The position numbers and the translations under genes were made by a program. From the IMG/VR virus record IMGVR_UViG_3300025424_000027, positions 1 to 31,897 of that record: a stretch of DNA of 31,897 nt, one strand, 5' to 3'. Numbering within the stretch: position 1 is the stretch's first letter; each line of letters begins with the position of its first letter. The notes under the pieces are model-generated. The model was not told the DNA's origin. It was given only the letters and a program-made list of their open reading frames with translations, and searched no databases. The stretch comes from a virus. Shown here one piece after another: positions 14,045 to 21,962 of this stretch.

Positions 14045-14073
14045 GTTATAGCAGGAAACAAAGATTTTTGCAA
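14045..14073 (-). promoter_or_regulatory. sigma70-like promoter of the exonuclease operon
   Basis: TTGCAA (14068-14073), 17 bases, TATAAC (14045-14050) with TGC immediately before the -10 box. Confidence 0.6.
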
Positions 14074-14076
14074 CTG

Positions 14077-14667
14077 TTATTCTTTAATCCAGTACCAAGA
14101 TTCATTGCTAACAGTATTAATGCTGTTGAAGTCTCTATAATTTTCTTCACACCATTTTTTTAGTGCAGCAGGAACTCCATCTAATCTAAAATCATGTCCA
14201 GCTACCATACCGCCTTTTTTGACTTTTGGTTCCCAGGCATTAATATCATCGTATGTTGCTTGAAAACTGTGATCGGCATCAATGAAAATAAAATCAAGTG
14301 ATTGATCTTTAAAATGCAGAGCAGCTTCTGTGCTGGGCATTTTTAATAGTTCAGTTCTATTTCCCCATACACTTAAATTATTTTTATAGATGTTGTAATA
14401 CCATTCCTGGGTTTCTGCTGTAACAGTTTGAAATACATCAAAAAACGGAGCAAACGGGTCAACGTTCCAAAGCTTGGTAATATTTTCGCAATTGTCCAGC
14501 ATCATGTAGGTATTAAGTCCAGATCTGACACCAATTTCAACGCCTGTAACATTTGGCCCGAGATTTTTAATGACATCTAATAGTTGATAACAACCCTGAA
14601 ATGTTATATCATGATCCCACTCACCTGTGGATTTTAAGCTATAAATGTCAAAATTAGGTGTGCTCAT
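14077..14667 (-). CDS. class I SAM-dependent methyltransferase (Methyltransf_24 type), paralogue 1
   Basis: A 196-residue Rossmann methyltransferase. Motif I is VEIGVRSG (43-50); an acidic residue at the end of strand 2 is D70 in NVDPF; FIFIDADHSFQ (127-137) and GGMVAGHDF (152-160) are the later strands. The D-A-D-H and GHD pattern is typical of the class-24 methyltransferase group that acts on sugars or small molecules rather than on DNA, and no DNA-methylase NPPY-like motif is present. AAGGA precedes the ATG. The next gene upstream is a diverged copy. Possible roles include modification of glycans on fibres or DNA; not shown here. Confidence 0.75.
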   Translation of the reverse strand: MSTPNFDIYSLKSTGEWDHDITFQGCYQLLDVIKNLGPNVTGVEIGVRSGLNTYMMLDNCENITKLWNVDPFAPFFDVFQTVTAETQEWYYNIYKNNLSVWGNRTELLKMPSTEAALHFKDQSLDFIFIDADHSFQATYDDINAWEPKVKKGGMVAGHDFRLDGVPAALKKWCEENYRDFNSINTVSNESWYWIKE

Positions 14668-14702
14668 GTCTTAATCCTTTGGTTGTTATCGAACAGATAT
14701 AC

Positions 14703-15287
14703 TTATGTCTTTATCCAGTACCATGATTGATTTTCAATAATATGTATTGTATTAAAATCAATATTATTGCCTCTAGCCCATGCTTGTATTGCAACACTAA
14801 CACTTTTAAATCCTATATCATGACCAGCAATAACTCCGCCTTGTTTAACTTTTGGAGCATATAGTGTTAAATCTGTTAACATATTTTTTGAACTTTTATC
14901 ACCGTCAATAAATACAAAATCATAGGCTTCATTTTCAAACATATTGGCCGCATCAACACTTTTCATTTTCAATAATTTAAATTTATTACCCATTGCAGAA
15001 ATAGACTGATCTAATAATTTCAAATTGTGATCTTGTTCAGCCTGTGTGATAAATCTACCATCACAATCTGCAAATGGTATATATGGATCTATACCATAAA
15101 TTTTAGAAATATTTGTACAAATATCTATTAACATCATACTGTTTAAACCAATCTGAACACCTATTTCTATTCCTGTTATATCAGAGCCCATGTTAGATAT
15201 TAGGTCAGTGATACCCCATGCAGGTTGTTTGGTCATAAGACAGAACCAAGTACCGTTTCTTTTTATATCATCTAACGTAGGTTCCAT
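14703..15287 (-). CDS. class I SAM-dependent methyltransferase, paralogue 2
   Basis: A 194-residue copy of the downstream gene with the same layout: IEIGVQIG (40-47), GIDPYIPF, FVFIDGDKS and GGVIAGHD (150-157), and the same final SWYWIK motif as its neighbour. In the DxDH position it reads DGDKS rather than DADHS, so substrate choice may differ. The two arose by tandem duplication. No Shine-Dalgarno is visible and a GATAAATA box ends five bases before the ATG, so translation may be leaderless. Confidence 0.75.
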   Translation of the reverse strand: MEPTLDDIKRNGTWFCLMTKQPAWGITDLISNMGSDITGIEIGVQIGLNSMMLIDICTNISKIYGIDPYIPFADCDGRFITQAEQDHNLKLLDQSISAMGNKFKLLKMKSVDAANMFENEAYDFVFIDGDKSSKNMLTDLTLYAPKVKQGGVIAGHDIGFKSVSVAIQAWARGNNIDFNTIHIIENQSWYWIKT

Positions 15288-15292
15288 GGTAA

Positions 15293-15300
15293 TATTTATC
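15293..15300 (-). promoter_or_regulatory. late-promoter-like box adjacent to start codon
   Basis: GATAAATA on the minus strand ends five bases before the ATG at 15287. The predicted start coincides with the ATG. One base differs from the T4 consensus. Confidence 0.35.
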
Positions 15301-15307
15301 TTATAAT

Positions 15308-15994
15308 TTAACTGTGCTCAGTTTTACCATCTGGTAATCTTATTTTTCTTATGGTGTTAATCATCTCTGGCTCGGGTTGATCCATTTCTTGTAAAACACT
15401 ATAACATACATCATTTAACCAACGATTGATACACTCGTCATCAGTGCCTTGATAACCATTCTCACGCAAAAAATCCAAGAAGAAATCATTGTAATCTAAT
15501 TCAAAATAAGTTTTACTAGAGTCGACGGGGTCCCAAGCAATCTTTGGCATGGCTATCCACGGCTCTTCATTAATGTCGGCTTTGCGTCTTTCATATTCCT
15601 GATCAGTAATACGTTGATACTTTAACTCTACTTCAAGTATGGCTAAATTCTTTTCCTTAGTGGGACTTGTTAGCTCAGCTATGCCCTTATCATATGCATA
15701 GTCATCTATCTTATTGTGCTTTAATTCAGTGTTCAACTTTTCAATAGAGTGAGCTGTTGATCCAACTTCATTGAATAAATCGTTGTGTTTGTGATCAAAA
15801 TCATACTGACTTATTTTTTTGTATTTTAAGTCTATTTCAAGAATAGCCTTGGATAATTCAGTTGGATCACTGTGGTTAATTTCAGCTAATTTATGCTCAA
15901 GCTCATAACCTTCCAGCTCATACTCTGCTTGTGCAATAGCACGAGTTTTTCCTTTAAGGCCCCATGATCCTGGCCACATTTTAAATGGTATCAT
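15308..15994 (-). CDS. hypothetical protein with three SHOCT-like repeats, 228 aa
   Basis: The ATG at 15994 (MIPFKMW) directly follows the queE stop and is preferred to an ATG 22 codons earlier inside queE. A conserved N-terminus (FKMWPGSWGLKGKT) is followed by three repeats of about 22 residues: LEIDLKYKKISQYDFD, LNTELKHNKIDDYAYD and LEVELKYQRITDQEYE, each ending in a charged A/N-D/E-L/I. They resemble SHOCT-type short helical modules often linked to oligomerisation or nucleic-acid binding. A C-terminal acidic domain (YFELDYNDFFLDFLRENGYQG) follows. It is coupled to queE, but a link to deazaguanine synthesis is not evident. Confidence 0.65.
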   Translation of the reverse strand: MIPFKMWPGSWGLKGKTRAIAQAEYELEGYELEHKLAEINHSDPTELSKAILEIDLKYKKISQYDFDHKHNDLFNEVGSTAHSIEKLNTELKHNKIDDYAYDKGIAELTSPTKEKNLAILEVELKYQRITDQEYERRKADINEEPWIAMPKIAWDPVDSSKTYFELDYNDFFLDFLRENGYQGTDDECINRWLNDVCYSVLQEMDQPEPEMINTIRKIRLPDGKTEHS

Positions 15995-15995
15995 A

Positions 15996-16856
15996 TTACG
16001 TTCCCCAGGCATTTCGATAAAGCTGAACTTGAATTCTCGGAGAGAATCTAAATCCCACATCTCGGCAGTAGTCTGCTACGGCTCTTTCATTTAATTCATA
16101 AACACTATTGACGCCGCCAACTGGCATCAAATAAATTGGAATATCAATCCCAGCTGATTTATAAAGTGCAACAGCACGTTCTACATCTTTAACATCTTGC
16201 TCAGTTGCAACAACAAATTTAAAATAACTGCGATTATTTGGGATATCCAAATAATCCTTTACTACGTCGGGAAGTATTGCATTTTCAAATGATTCGCCAC
16301 TACATGGAAGTTTTGCGCTAATACTAAACGTAACTTCTAATCCTGCATCTTTTGCTTGTCTGTAAAGATAATCACTAAATTCTTTATGTAGCTTTTGAGT
16401 ACCGTTGGTTTCGAAAGTTAAATGTGTTAGGTTCATTTTGTTTTCTACAATAGAATTAATTAAATCTGGATATGCTCTTTGCCATCCTAATAATGGTTCT
16501 CCGCCTGTAATAATTAAATGCTTGTCCCTACCAAATTTACCGTTTGGTAGCAAATCTTTCATACGAGTTATGATTTCGTTAATAGACATCATAGGACTTA
16601 AATTTTTAAAAGCAGGATGCCATGACGCATATGAATCGCACCCAATTGATACTAATGGTAAATTTTCATAGGTTATATTTTGTGTAAGAGCTTTAGCAAT
16701 CTTATCTGGCTCTGAACTTAATTCACCTCTAGGCAATCCAAATCCAGAACAAGTGAAGTTACACCCAAATGTACGTAGGAATATACTAGGAACTCCTATA
16801 TATTGTCCTTCTCCCTGAATGCTCCAAAAAAGTTCACTTGTTTTAATTTTGGTCAT
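15996..16856 (-). CDS. queE: 7-carboxy-7-deazaguanine synthase (QueE-like radical SAM enzyme)
   Basis: A 286-residue radical SAM protein converting 6-carboxytetrahydropterin to 7-carboxy-7-deazaguanine. Seen: SIQGEG near the N-terminus, as in all QueE proteins; a glycine-rich TGGEPLL for SAM; and an [4Fe-4S] motif starting GCNFTC (C32, C36 counted from the ATG at 16856). The usual third Cys three residues on is missing (SGF instead of S-x-C). A Cys at 73 in SIGCDSYASWH is the best candidate third ligand, giving C-x3-C-x36-C. A GTG five codons earlier is an alternative start. It is separated from folE by a GIY-YIG gene and small genes. QueE function is well supported by QGEG and GGEPL; the cluster variant is unusual. 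Confidence 0.8.
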   Translation of the reverse strand: MTKIKTSELFWSIQGEGQYIGVPSIFLRTFGCNFTCSGFGLPRGELSSEPDKIAKALTQNITYENLPLVSIGCDSYASWHPAFKNLSPMMSINEIITRMKDLLPNGKFGRDKHLIITGGEPLLGWQRAYPDLINSIVENKMNLTHLTFETNGTQKLHKEFSDYLYRQAKDAGLEVTFSISAKLPCSGESFENAILPDVVKDYLDIPNNRSYFKFVVATEQDVKDVERAVALYKSAGIDIPIYLMPVGGVNSVYELNERAVADYCRDVGFRFSPRIQVQLYRNAWGT

Positions 16857-16886
16857 AAGATTTAAATCCACGGTCTAAACATTATT

Positions 16887-17783
16887 TTATAAGTAAGTCT
16901 GACATAATCTATCAAATTTGTCAAGTTCTAATATAGAATATCTTTTTTGATCAATATGATTCCATTCAAATACATGCAAGTTTTTTATTCGATCCTTAAC
17001 AGTATCAAAGGCTTTAAAATAATATCTATTATCACCTAACTTAATATAAACTTTAGTGTCAAATTCAGTTGTATTAATTTGTGAGCGAACACCTGTTACA
17101 CGATTTATGACGTTTTGTTTACCTGTACAAGGACCTTTATATCTGGAATTATTTTTAACAATATTGGTTGGTAATTGCACAAATTTTTGTAATATTGTAT
17201 CAAACACCGTTGTTAAGTTCTTTGTTTGTCCAACATATCTTGAACCATCGAATTCTTTTTTATTAATTAATTTATTAACTTTTTCAATGGTATCAAATGC
17301 TAAAACCTTATCTTTAGCAACAGTTTTATACCTGTTAAGATTAGAATAGTAATCATTTACATCAATTTGTTTGTTAATTAAATCGACAGTGTCATAAACC
17401 ACCAGTTTATCTTTTAAATTTGGCTTAGGTTTACCTAATTGTCTATCTCGACGCTTTTGATTTGAACTTTCGCTTTGTTTAATACCCGATGCCCCATCGC
17501 CGCCATCTGTTCTATTTTGCAAAATTCCAGTTCCGATATCTTTTCTTCCGTACCATCTGATTAGACGTCGTTCAATTGCACATGCTCCGATATGTGTTAA
17601 ATTAGATTCTAATATAACAATTCTATAGTTATCTTTTGGAAGTAGATCTTGGCCATTTAATCTTTTATGTGGTTTCCATGCTCTATCATCTTTACCCTTT
17701 CCTATATAATATGGTGTGAAGTTAGATGATCGTAGGTATGCATACACATAGAATTCTGATGGAAAATTTGTGTAAATAGTCAT
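16887..17783 (-). CDS. GIY-YIG homing endonuclease
   Basis: A 298-residue free-standing homing endonuclease. Start chosen at the ATG at 17783 because TGGAG and the shared leader precede it; the open frame upstream runs through the leader hairpin. The catalytic domain shows FYVYAYLR (GIY), [13 protein letters not shown] (YIG and Arg), [13 protein letters not shown] (catalytic Glu) and [11 protein letters not shown] (Asn). After it come several divergent units of the type VxDTxxxxNKxI...NxRY (about residues 135-250), NUMOD-like DNA-binding repeats. It lies between queE and a structural-type gene, on the same strand as its neighbours, unlike the other homing genes here. Confidence 0.85.
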   Translation of the reverse strand: MTIYTNFPSEFYVYAYLRSSNFTPYYIGKGKDDRAWKPHKRLNGQDLLPKDNYRIVILESNLTHIGACAIERRLIRWYGRKDIGTGILQNRTDGGDGASGIKQSESSNQKRRDRQLGKPKPNLKDKLVVYDTVDLINKQIDVNDYYSNLNRYKTVAKDKVLAFDTIEKVNKLINKKEFDGSRYVGQTKNLTTVFDTILQKFVQLPTNIVKNNSRYKGPCTGKQNVINRVTGVRSQINTTEFDTKVYIKLGDNRYYFKAFDTVKDRIKNLHVFEWNHIDQKRYSILELDKFDRLCQTYL

Positions 17784-17789
17784 GCTGTT

Positions 17790-17851
17790 GCTCCATACAA
17801 GCGGTAGAGCAGTTGGGGGCGGGAACCTCGCGAACTGCACGACTATTTATT
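17790..17851 (-). promoter_or_regulatory. mobile-gene leader, copy C: late box, bulged hairpin, Shine-Dalgarno
   Basis: On the minus strand AATAAATA (17844-17851) puts the start at about 17838, exactly the first base of GCAGTT (17833-17838). This pairs with AACTGC (17809-17814), again with a CGC on the 5' side. TCTACCGC (17801-17808) follows, and TGGAGCAACAGC leads to the ATG at 17783. The plan matches copies A (2552) and B (22944), but the inner stem pairs less well. Confidence 0.7.
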
Positions 17852-17859
17852 GAGAGTTT

Positions 17860-18339
17860 TTATTTTTCCTCTGTTTCTTTAACCAATTTTTCAATTGTAC
17901 GATAACTATCGGCTGCGGCTTTTACTTCTGGGTTCATTACAGTTTTAGCCACGGTTTCTTGATAGTGTTCATATGCTAGTTTAAGAGAAGGATTGTCTTC
18001 CATCAACTTCTGATCTGGTACAATAATATTAAGATGCTCGCAAATCAAGTCTATCATTTGTCCAATTTTTAGATCGGGCCTACCCGTGCGAGATAGTGTA
18101 ATATCAGAGTCGAAGCCAGCATTTACCGTTGGATTTGCATAACTGGTATTCCATAATCCAGTACTAGTTCCTGCATAAGTTCCGCCAGTCGTAGTGGTTG
18201 TAGTTGTGGGGTACACAACTGATGGACTGGTGCTTATTGAATAAGTACCTGACGAACCGCCAGTGGCAATATTGTACACTCCCGAACTACCACCCCCGGC
18301 TCCGTAAATGCTATTACACATGGTATTATTGTAGTACAT
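17860..18339 (-). CDS. hypothetical protein with Gly/Ser/Thr-rich N-terminus, 159 aa
   Basis: The frame is open back to 18483, but that part overlaps the AbrB-like gene; I prefer the ATG at 18339, preceded by AGGA. The first 75 residues are low-complexity (GAGGGSSG, GGSSGTYS, a run of seven Thr), then comes a compact helical C-terminal domain (RPDLKIGQMIDLICEHLNII, PDQKLMEDNPSLKLAYEHY). The latter resembles a small domain common in phage proteins that follows a DLKIG-type strand. A virion-associated role is plausible but not shown. Confidence 0.6.
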   Translation of the reverse strand: MYYNNTMCNSIYGAGGGSSGVYNIATGGSSGTYSISTSPSVVYPTTTTTTTGGTYAGTSTGLWNTSYANPTVNAGFDSDITLSRTGRPDLKIGQMIDLICEHLNIIVPDQKLMEDNPSLKLAYEHYQETVAKTVMNPEVKAAADSYRTIEKLVKETEEK

Positions 18340-18379
18340 ATAATCGTCGATCCTAAAATCTATTGTGTTTACAGACAAA

Positions 18380-18565
18380 TCACTCAGTGGGTCCTGTGTT
18401 GATTTCTTTTTTGACGACAACCACTTTTTTATCGTCGTCCATGTCCCAGACAATGTTGTCTCCTTCTTGCCATCTAAGCTCATCCATTAACTCCTTTTCA
18501 AATACCAACCATAGTTCCCCATCTTGTTCAACTACAGTACCAGTCCAATTATTAACAATTTTCAT
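18380..18565 (-). CDS. AbrB/SpoVT-like swapped-hairpin protein, 61 aa
   Basis: The sequence MKIVNNWTGTVVEQDGELWL followed by LVFEKELMDELRWQEGDNIVWD has the beta-strand, 'x-P/E-x-E-L..L-x-W-x-x-GD-x-V' pattern of SpoVT/AbrB-type DNA-binding or antitoxin domains. GAGG lies before the ATG at 18565; ATG codons at 18568 and 18577 are alternatives. It could be a small transcription regulator. No toxin gene is recognisable next to it. Confidence 0.55.
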   Translation of the reverse strand: MKIVNNWTGTVVEQDGELWLVFEKELMDELRWQEGDNIVWDMDDDKKVVVVKKEINTGPTE

Positions 18566-18577
18566 CATAAACCTCAT

Positions 18578-18886
18578 TTAACCATGTGTGAGTTTATATT
18601 GTGTAATAACTCCGCTGAGAGTCTCTACAAAATTATCGTTTTCGTTTATAATATACAACTCTCTTTCCCACTCATCTCTGGACCTGTCGTAATGAGAAAC
18701 TTCAATTATTGTTCCACCGTTAGCAGGTTGCATTTGAAAGCTGATGGACTTTCTACTATCCATGAAAGATTTATCTGCTTTACATGGGATAGGGGCAGGA
18801 TGATCAAGTGTTAAGGTATCAATAGACCTTGAATTATTCCAAGCCTCTCGACATTTTTTAGCGATCCATTTGTCAAGCCATTTCAT
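18578..18886 (-). CDS. hypothetical protein, 102 aa
   Basis: Start chosen at the ATG at 18886, with AGGTG upstream and a 14-base overlap with the preceding gene. The N-terminus is basic and Trp-rich (MKWLDKWIAKKCREAW), followed by a beta-rich part (KSISFQMQPANGGTIIEVSHYD, WERELYIINENDNF). No family recognised; the gene shares a coupled operon with 18873-19088. Confidence 0.6.
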   Translation of the reverse strand: MKWLDKWIAKKCREAWNNSRSIDTLTLDHPAPIPCKADKSFMDSRKSISFQMQPANGGTIIEVSHYDRSRDEWERELYIINENDNFVETLSGVITQYKLTHG

Positions 18887-19088
18887 AAGACACCTCGTTA
18901 GAATTGCGTAATGCATGCCAAAGTTTGGTTTGATTAAGTACTTCCTGACCGATGATAAGTGCCAGATCATCTTCTGGACGATCTAGTCTTCCTCTGACAG
19001 CTTCTATGTTTAAGACAAAACTCACATGCATATGTGGTGTAAAAGTACGTGGATCTGTTTTAACTTCAACTGAATCAATTGATAACAT
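18873..19088 (-). CDS. hypothetical protein, 71 aa
   Basis: A small soluble protein (MLSIDSVEVKTDPRTFTPHMH, then RLDRPEDDLALIIGQEVLNQ). GAGGGA precedes the ATG at 19088. It follows folE in the same direction by 21 bases and so is probably on the folE message, but no link in function can be seen. Confidence 0.65.
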   Translation of the reverse strand: MLSIDSVEVKTDPRTFTPHMHVSFVLNIEAVRGRLDRPEDDLALIIGQEVLNQTKLWHALRNSNEVSYEMA

Positions 19089-19109
19089 AATAATTCCCTC
19101 TGTGAATAG

Positions 19110-19796
19110 TTATTTTGATGCATATTCTTGTTGTAATTTAATATTGTCAAAAAATTCTTTCTTTGTACTTTGATCTTCTTTAAAAGCACCTCGTAATACT
19201 GTAGTTTGTGTCAATGAGCTATGAGCACACAATCCCCGATTTTCTACACACCCGTGAGTAGCTTGTATATAAACAGCAACATTGTCACTGTCGGTGGCTT
19301 TTTGAATTTCAGTTGCAATATCATTGCATAATTCTTCTTGTAGTGTTCCTCTACGAGCACACCACTGTGCAATACGAGTATACTTGCTCAATCCAATCAG
19401 TTTCTTATGTGCAATAATACCAATATATGCAACACCTTTAACTGGTTGATGATGATGACTGCATACACTGTTTAATTCGCTACGTACAACCAACATACCT
19501 TCATAACGCTCAGCTGAATCATTTGGAAATGCAGTTGCTTCTGGAATACAATAAAATCTACCTCGCATTAGTTCATTTACATACATCTTTGCCAGACGTT
19601 TACCAGTTTCTCGGGAATTTGGATCATTTTCGCGATCAATTATCAGGGAGTCTAATACATCTTCAAATTTACCAGTTAATTCGTCAATCAATTGTGTAAG
19701 TTCATCTTTGCTAACAAAATCACTAATATTGTCATTCGCATTGAATCTTGCCCCCGCAGCCTTGATACGGTTACGGATAATTTCACTTGTTTTCAT
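19110..19796 (-). CDS. folE: GTP cyclohydrolase I
   Basis: A 228-residue type I GTP cyclohydrolase (GTP to 7,8-dihydroneopterin triphosphate, the first step of both pterin and 7-deazaguanine synthesis). Zinc ligands C112, H115 (CSHHH) and C183 (HGCVENRG) are present, with LIGLSKYTRIAQW (133-145) and the RRGTLQEEL helix as in family members. Length matches bacterial FolE (about 220). GGGAG precedes the ATG. In phages folE usually accompanies queD and queE to supply 7-deazaguanine for DNA modification, and both are present in this window. Confidence 0.93.
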   Translation of the reverse strand: MKTSEIIRNRIKAAGARFNANDNISDFVSKDELTQLIDELTGKFEDVLDSLIIDRENDPNSRETGKRLAKMYVNELMRGRFYCIPEATAFPNDSAERYEGMLVVRSELNSVCSHHHQPVKGVAYIGIIAHKKLIGLSKYTRIAQWCARRGTLQEELCNDIATEIQKATDSDNVAVYIQATHGCVENRGLCAHSSLTQTTVLRGAFKEDQSTKKEFFDNIKLQQEYASK

Positions 19797-19874
19797 TTAA
19801 TGGTTACTCCCGATGTTAATGCAGAGGGTTGCAATATATTACATAATACTTTATTTAGGTCGTAACGTCTATAT

Positions 19875-20306
19875 CTAACAACCATCGTCGCTAAGTGTAA
19901 TCGTATAACCACCGTTTGGTACTATAGAAGAAGCACTTGCTAAACCTGCGGCGCTGGCTAATGAAATACTTCCAATTGATCCAACTGATAACCCGCCAGA
20001 CGAACCTATTGAACTTGCGCTGCTAGCAGTATAAACAGGATGATGATATATGTTCGTGTCTCTATTATAATCTTCCTTTTGAAATTTAAGTTTTGCAGTA
20101 ACAGGATCGAGATCATTTTTAATCATATAATCAATTAGATCGCGCATATAGAGTGCATTCTTTTCTGTTTCAGCAGCTTCTACCTGTAGTTTCTCCAGAG
20201 CAGCTCTATCTTCTTTGCACTGTATTTTTAGTTTTTTTGCTAGTTCTATAGTATTTCTATAATCAGCAAATAGTTTTTCTTTGAGTTCTAATAGGTCATA
20301 GTTCAT
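19875..20306 (-). CDS. hypothetical protein: coiled coil plus Ser/Gly-rich tail, 143 aa
   Basis: The N-terminal two-thirds is a charged coiled coil (ELKEKLFADYRNTIELAKKLK and following heptads), the C-terminal third is Ser/Ala/Gly-rich low complexity (YTASSASSIGSSGG, LASAAGLASASS). The ATG overlaps the stop of the preceding gene. Its layout mirrors the low-complexity/helical protein at 17860-18339 in reverse order. Function unknown; a virion or scaffold-type component is possible. Confidence 0.6.
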   Translation of the reverse strand: MNYDLLELKEKLFADYRNTIELAKKLKIQCKEDRAALEKLQVEAAETEKNALYMRDLIDYMIKNDLDPVTAKLKFQKEDYNRDTNIYHHPVYTASSASSIGSSGGLSVGSIGSISLASAAGLASASSIVPNGGYTITLSDDGC

Positions 20307-20845
20307 AGAGGCTTATCCTTTTTGTATTGATTCCAATCTGTAAACACAGCTCTATCCATTAAGGTGTGCAACGGATGACACCATACTCCTGGATTGCTGG
20401 CGTTGAAATCCTTATCATCGATTTTAACCATAGCATTATAATTAAACAACCTTGCATGTGGAATTTTTACTGAAATTTGTGGAATAAAATTGTTGTGACT
20501 TGCACAGGTCATTTCTAATACAGTTTCTACATGCCTTACATCAAAATCTAATGTAACCATAAATCCGCGATCAACCAGTTCAGTTGCTAATTTATCCCAG
20601 GGTGTAACCACATCATACAGTTCAAACCCACTGGTTCTCATTTCCATGTCTGGATCAAAACTTTGATTTGCACCGAGATAAATGTGCTCACACAACTTGT
20701 CTTTGGCCATGTTAGCGACAACATTGACGTTTCGAAGACCTACAACAAATAGAGTTTTCATTCCATATGCAGGAGTACGTTCAACTTCTATACCTGTAAA
20801 GAATATCACATCATCTTTGGTTCCGGTTTCATAATCTCTGTTCAT
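20303..20845 (-). CDS. conserved-looking hypothetical protein, 180 aa
   Basis: A soluble alpha/beta protein with no classical catalytic signature. Visible features are FFTGIEVERTPAYGMKTLFV near the N-terminus, LYDVVTPWDKLATELVDRG in the middle, and a His/Trp-rich C-terminal part (KIPHARLFNYNAMVKID, NPGVWCHPLHTLMDR). H, C and D residues there could bind metal. It is encoded two genes upstream of folE on the same strand, so a link with deazaguanine metabolism is possible. AGAGAGG precedes the ATG. Confidence 0.6.
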   Translation of the reverse strand: MNRDYETGTKDDVIFFTGIEVERTPAYGMKTLFVVGLRNVNVVANMAKDKLCEHIYLGANQSFDPDMEMRTSGFELYDVVTPWDKLATELVDRGFMVTLDFDVRHVETVLEMTCASHNNFIPQISVKIPHARLFNYNAMVKIDDKDFNASNPGVWCHPLHTLMDRAVFTDWNQYKKDKPL

Positions 20846-20854
20846 AACGCCTCT

Positions 20855-21133
20855 CTATTTTTTGATACAAGCATATCCCCAAGTCAATAACCAATATGTT
20901 TCTAACTCTGTTGGCATTTTGGTCATAATTCTATAAGTTCTAATATCTGTTTCACAACTGTAATGCGAATTAAAGAATAATTCAAGATCATATTCTTTAA
21001 TCCAATCATACCATGGTTGATCCCACACAGTTTTGGAAATAAACCAATCTAGTCCGTCAAATTCTTGATCTTTTAGTGCAACATCTGTCCAATAGTTTAA
21101 TTCTAAATCCATTAGAACAACTTCTGTGGTCAT
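20855..21133 (-). CDS. hypothetical Trp-rich acidic protein, 92 aa
   Basis: Seven or so tryptophans and many acidic residues in 92 amino acids (LNYWTDVALKDQEFDGLDW, TVWDQPWYDWIKEYDLEL). No membrane span or known motif. It starts two bases after the L,D-transpeptidase-like gene, so it is probably coupled to it. Function unknown. Confidence 0.55.
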   Translation of the reverse strand: MTTEVVLMDLELNYWTDVALKDQEFDGLDWFISKTVWDQPWYDWIKEYDLELFFNSHYSCETDIRTYRIMTKMPTELETYWLLTWGYACIKK

Positions 21134-21135
21134 TA

Positions 21136-21879
21136 TTAGTCTACACTCTTAACCACAGCAAGGCGTGTAAATTCTCCACGCTTGTATGCTTCCAAGAACT
21201 GGTTGTAATTTTTAAAACTCACACAACCCATTGAATCACCGCGCTTGCCCAAAAAGTAAGGATGTGCTAATAGTCCATCTCTATTATAAATCTCTCTCTC
21301 ACTACGTGGTGTTAGGCGTAGAGCTTGTACACCGTGGAACAGTCGTTCGCGATATGAAAGTTTATAAACATGCGGCGGGGTTGGTCCAAAGTTTTTCAAA
21401 TGCACAAATTTTGTTTGGTCCATATACACACCGCGGCCACTATGTGCTTCTAACGCTCGTCCATTTGGTAGATAAACTGTATGTGCGCTGATATCATAAA
21501 CAGCGGTTTGATCATCATCTACAAAACTTTTGGCCTGAGGTTTGATTGGTTTTAAATCTTTCTTCCATGCTACACGTTGTACGGCATGCTCAGTATCTCG
21601 TGGATCATTCAGTTTAACTGTGGGTGATATGGTAGCAAACTCTTCTACATCGCTTAGACTTGCACGTAGTCCATGTACTCGTAAAACTGGAAATGATCCG
21701 GGTTCAAAACTTTTTGGATAACTGATTTCAAATTTACCACTGGCTATATCTTCAACGGGTGCAGGAGGTTCTGAAAAAAGCAAATAGCCGACTAAACTAT
21801 ATAACCCCACAATACTTACAACACCTGCGGTTTGAAAGTCAACTCGTTCTTTGATCGAAAGAATTTTATCCTTAATCAT
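21136..21879 (-). CDS. membrane-anchored L,D-transpeptidase-like (YkuD/DUF2778-type) enzyme
   Basis: A 247-residue protein from the ATG at 21879, chosen because AGAGAGG sits just upstream; an ATG 12 codons earlier lacks one. An N-terminal membrane segment (about 18-35) is followed by a linker and a catalytic domain. The domain has the HP...S216-M-G-C219 signature of L,D-transpeptidase/DUF2778 proteins, with H206 and C219 as likely catalytic pair. These enzymes act on peptidoglycan peptides; DUF2778 members include type VI effectors that cleave or exchange wall peptides. In a phage it could weaken or alter the wall during lysis or block other phages (inference). It has its own TTGACA promoter. 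The topology places the enzyme domain in the periplasm. Confidence 0.7.
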   Translation of the reverse strand: MIKDKILSIKERVDFQTAGVVSIVGLYSLVGYLLFSEPPAPVEDIASGKFEISYPKSFEPGSFPVLRVHGLRASLSDVEEFATISPTVKLNDPRDTEHAVQRVAWKKDLKPIKPQAKSFVDDDQTAVYDISAHTVYLPNGRALEAHSGRGVYMDQTKFVHLKNFGPTPPHVYKLSYRERLFHGVQALRLTPRSEREIYNRDGLLAHPYFLGKRGDSMGCVSFKNYNQFLEAYKRGEFTRLAVVKSVD

Positions 21880-21918
21880 GATTACCTCTCTGAATAAGTA
21901 ACAACCTTTGATCATTTT

Positions 21919-21946
21919 ATAATATAGTGATTAGATACTATGTCAA
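21919..21946 (-). promoter_or_regulatory. sigma70-like promoter of the transpeptidase-like gene
   Basis: TTGACA (21941-21946), 16 bases, TATTAT (21919-21924). The predicted leader is about 35 bases. Confidence 0.7.
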
Positions 21947-21962
21947 GAGCCTAAAATGGTAA

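Noticed and set aside
17796-17838. A tRNA-like string on the plus strand (GCGGTAGAGCAG, resembling a D arm) before a C/G-rich stretch
   Set aside because: No acceptor stem, anticodon arm or TTCRANY T-loop can be placed around it. It is explained by the leader hairpin of the GIY-YIG gene on the other strand.
18340-18483. N-terminal extension of the Gly/Ser/Thr-rich protein
   Set aside because: It overlaps 100 bases of the AbrB-like gene, which has a better protein pattern and ribosome site; the ATG at 18339 is preferred.
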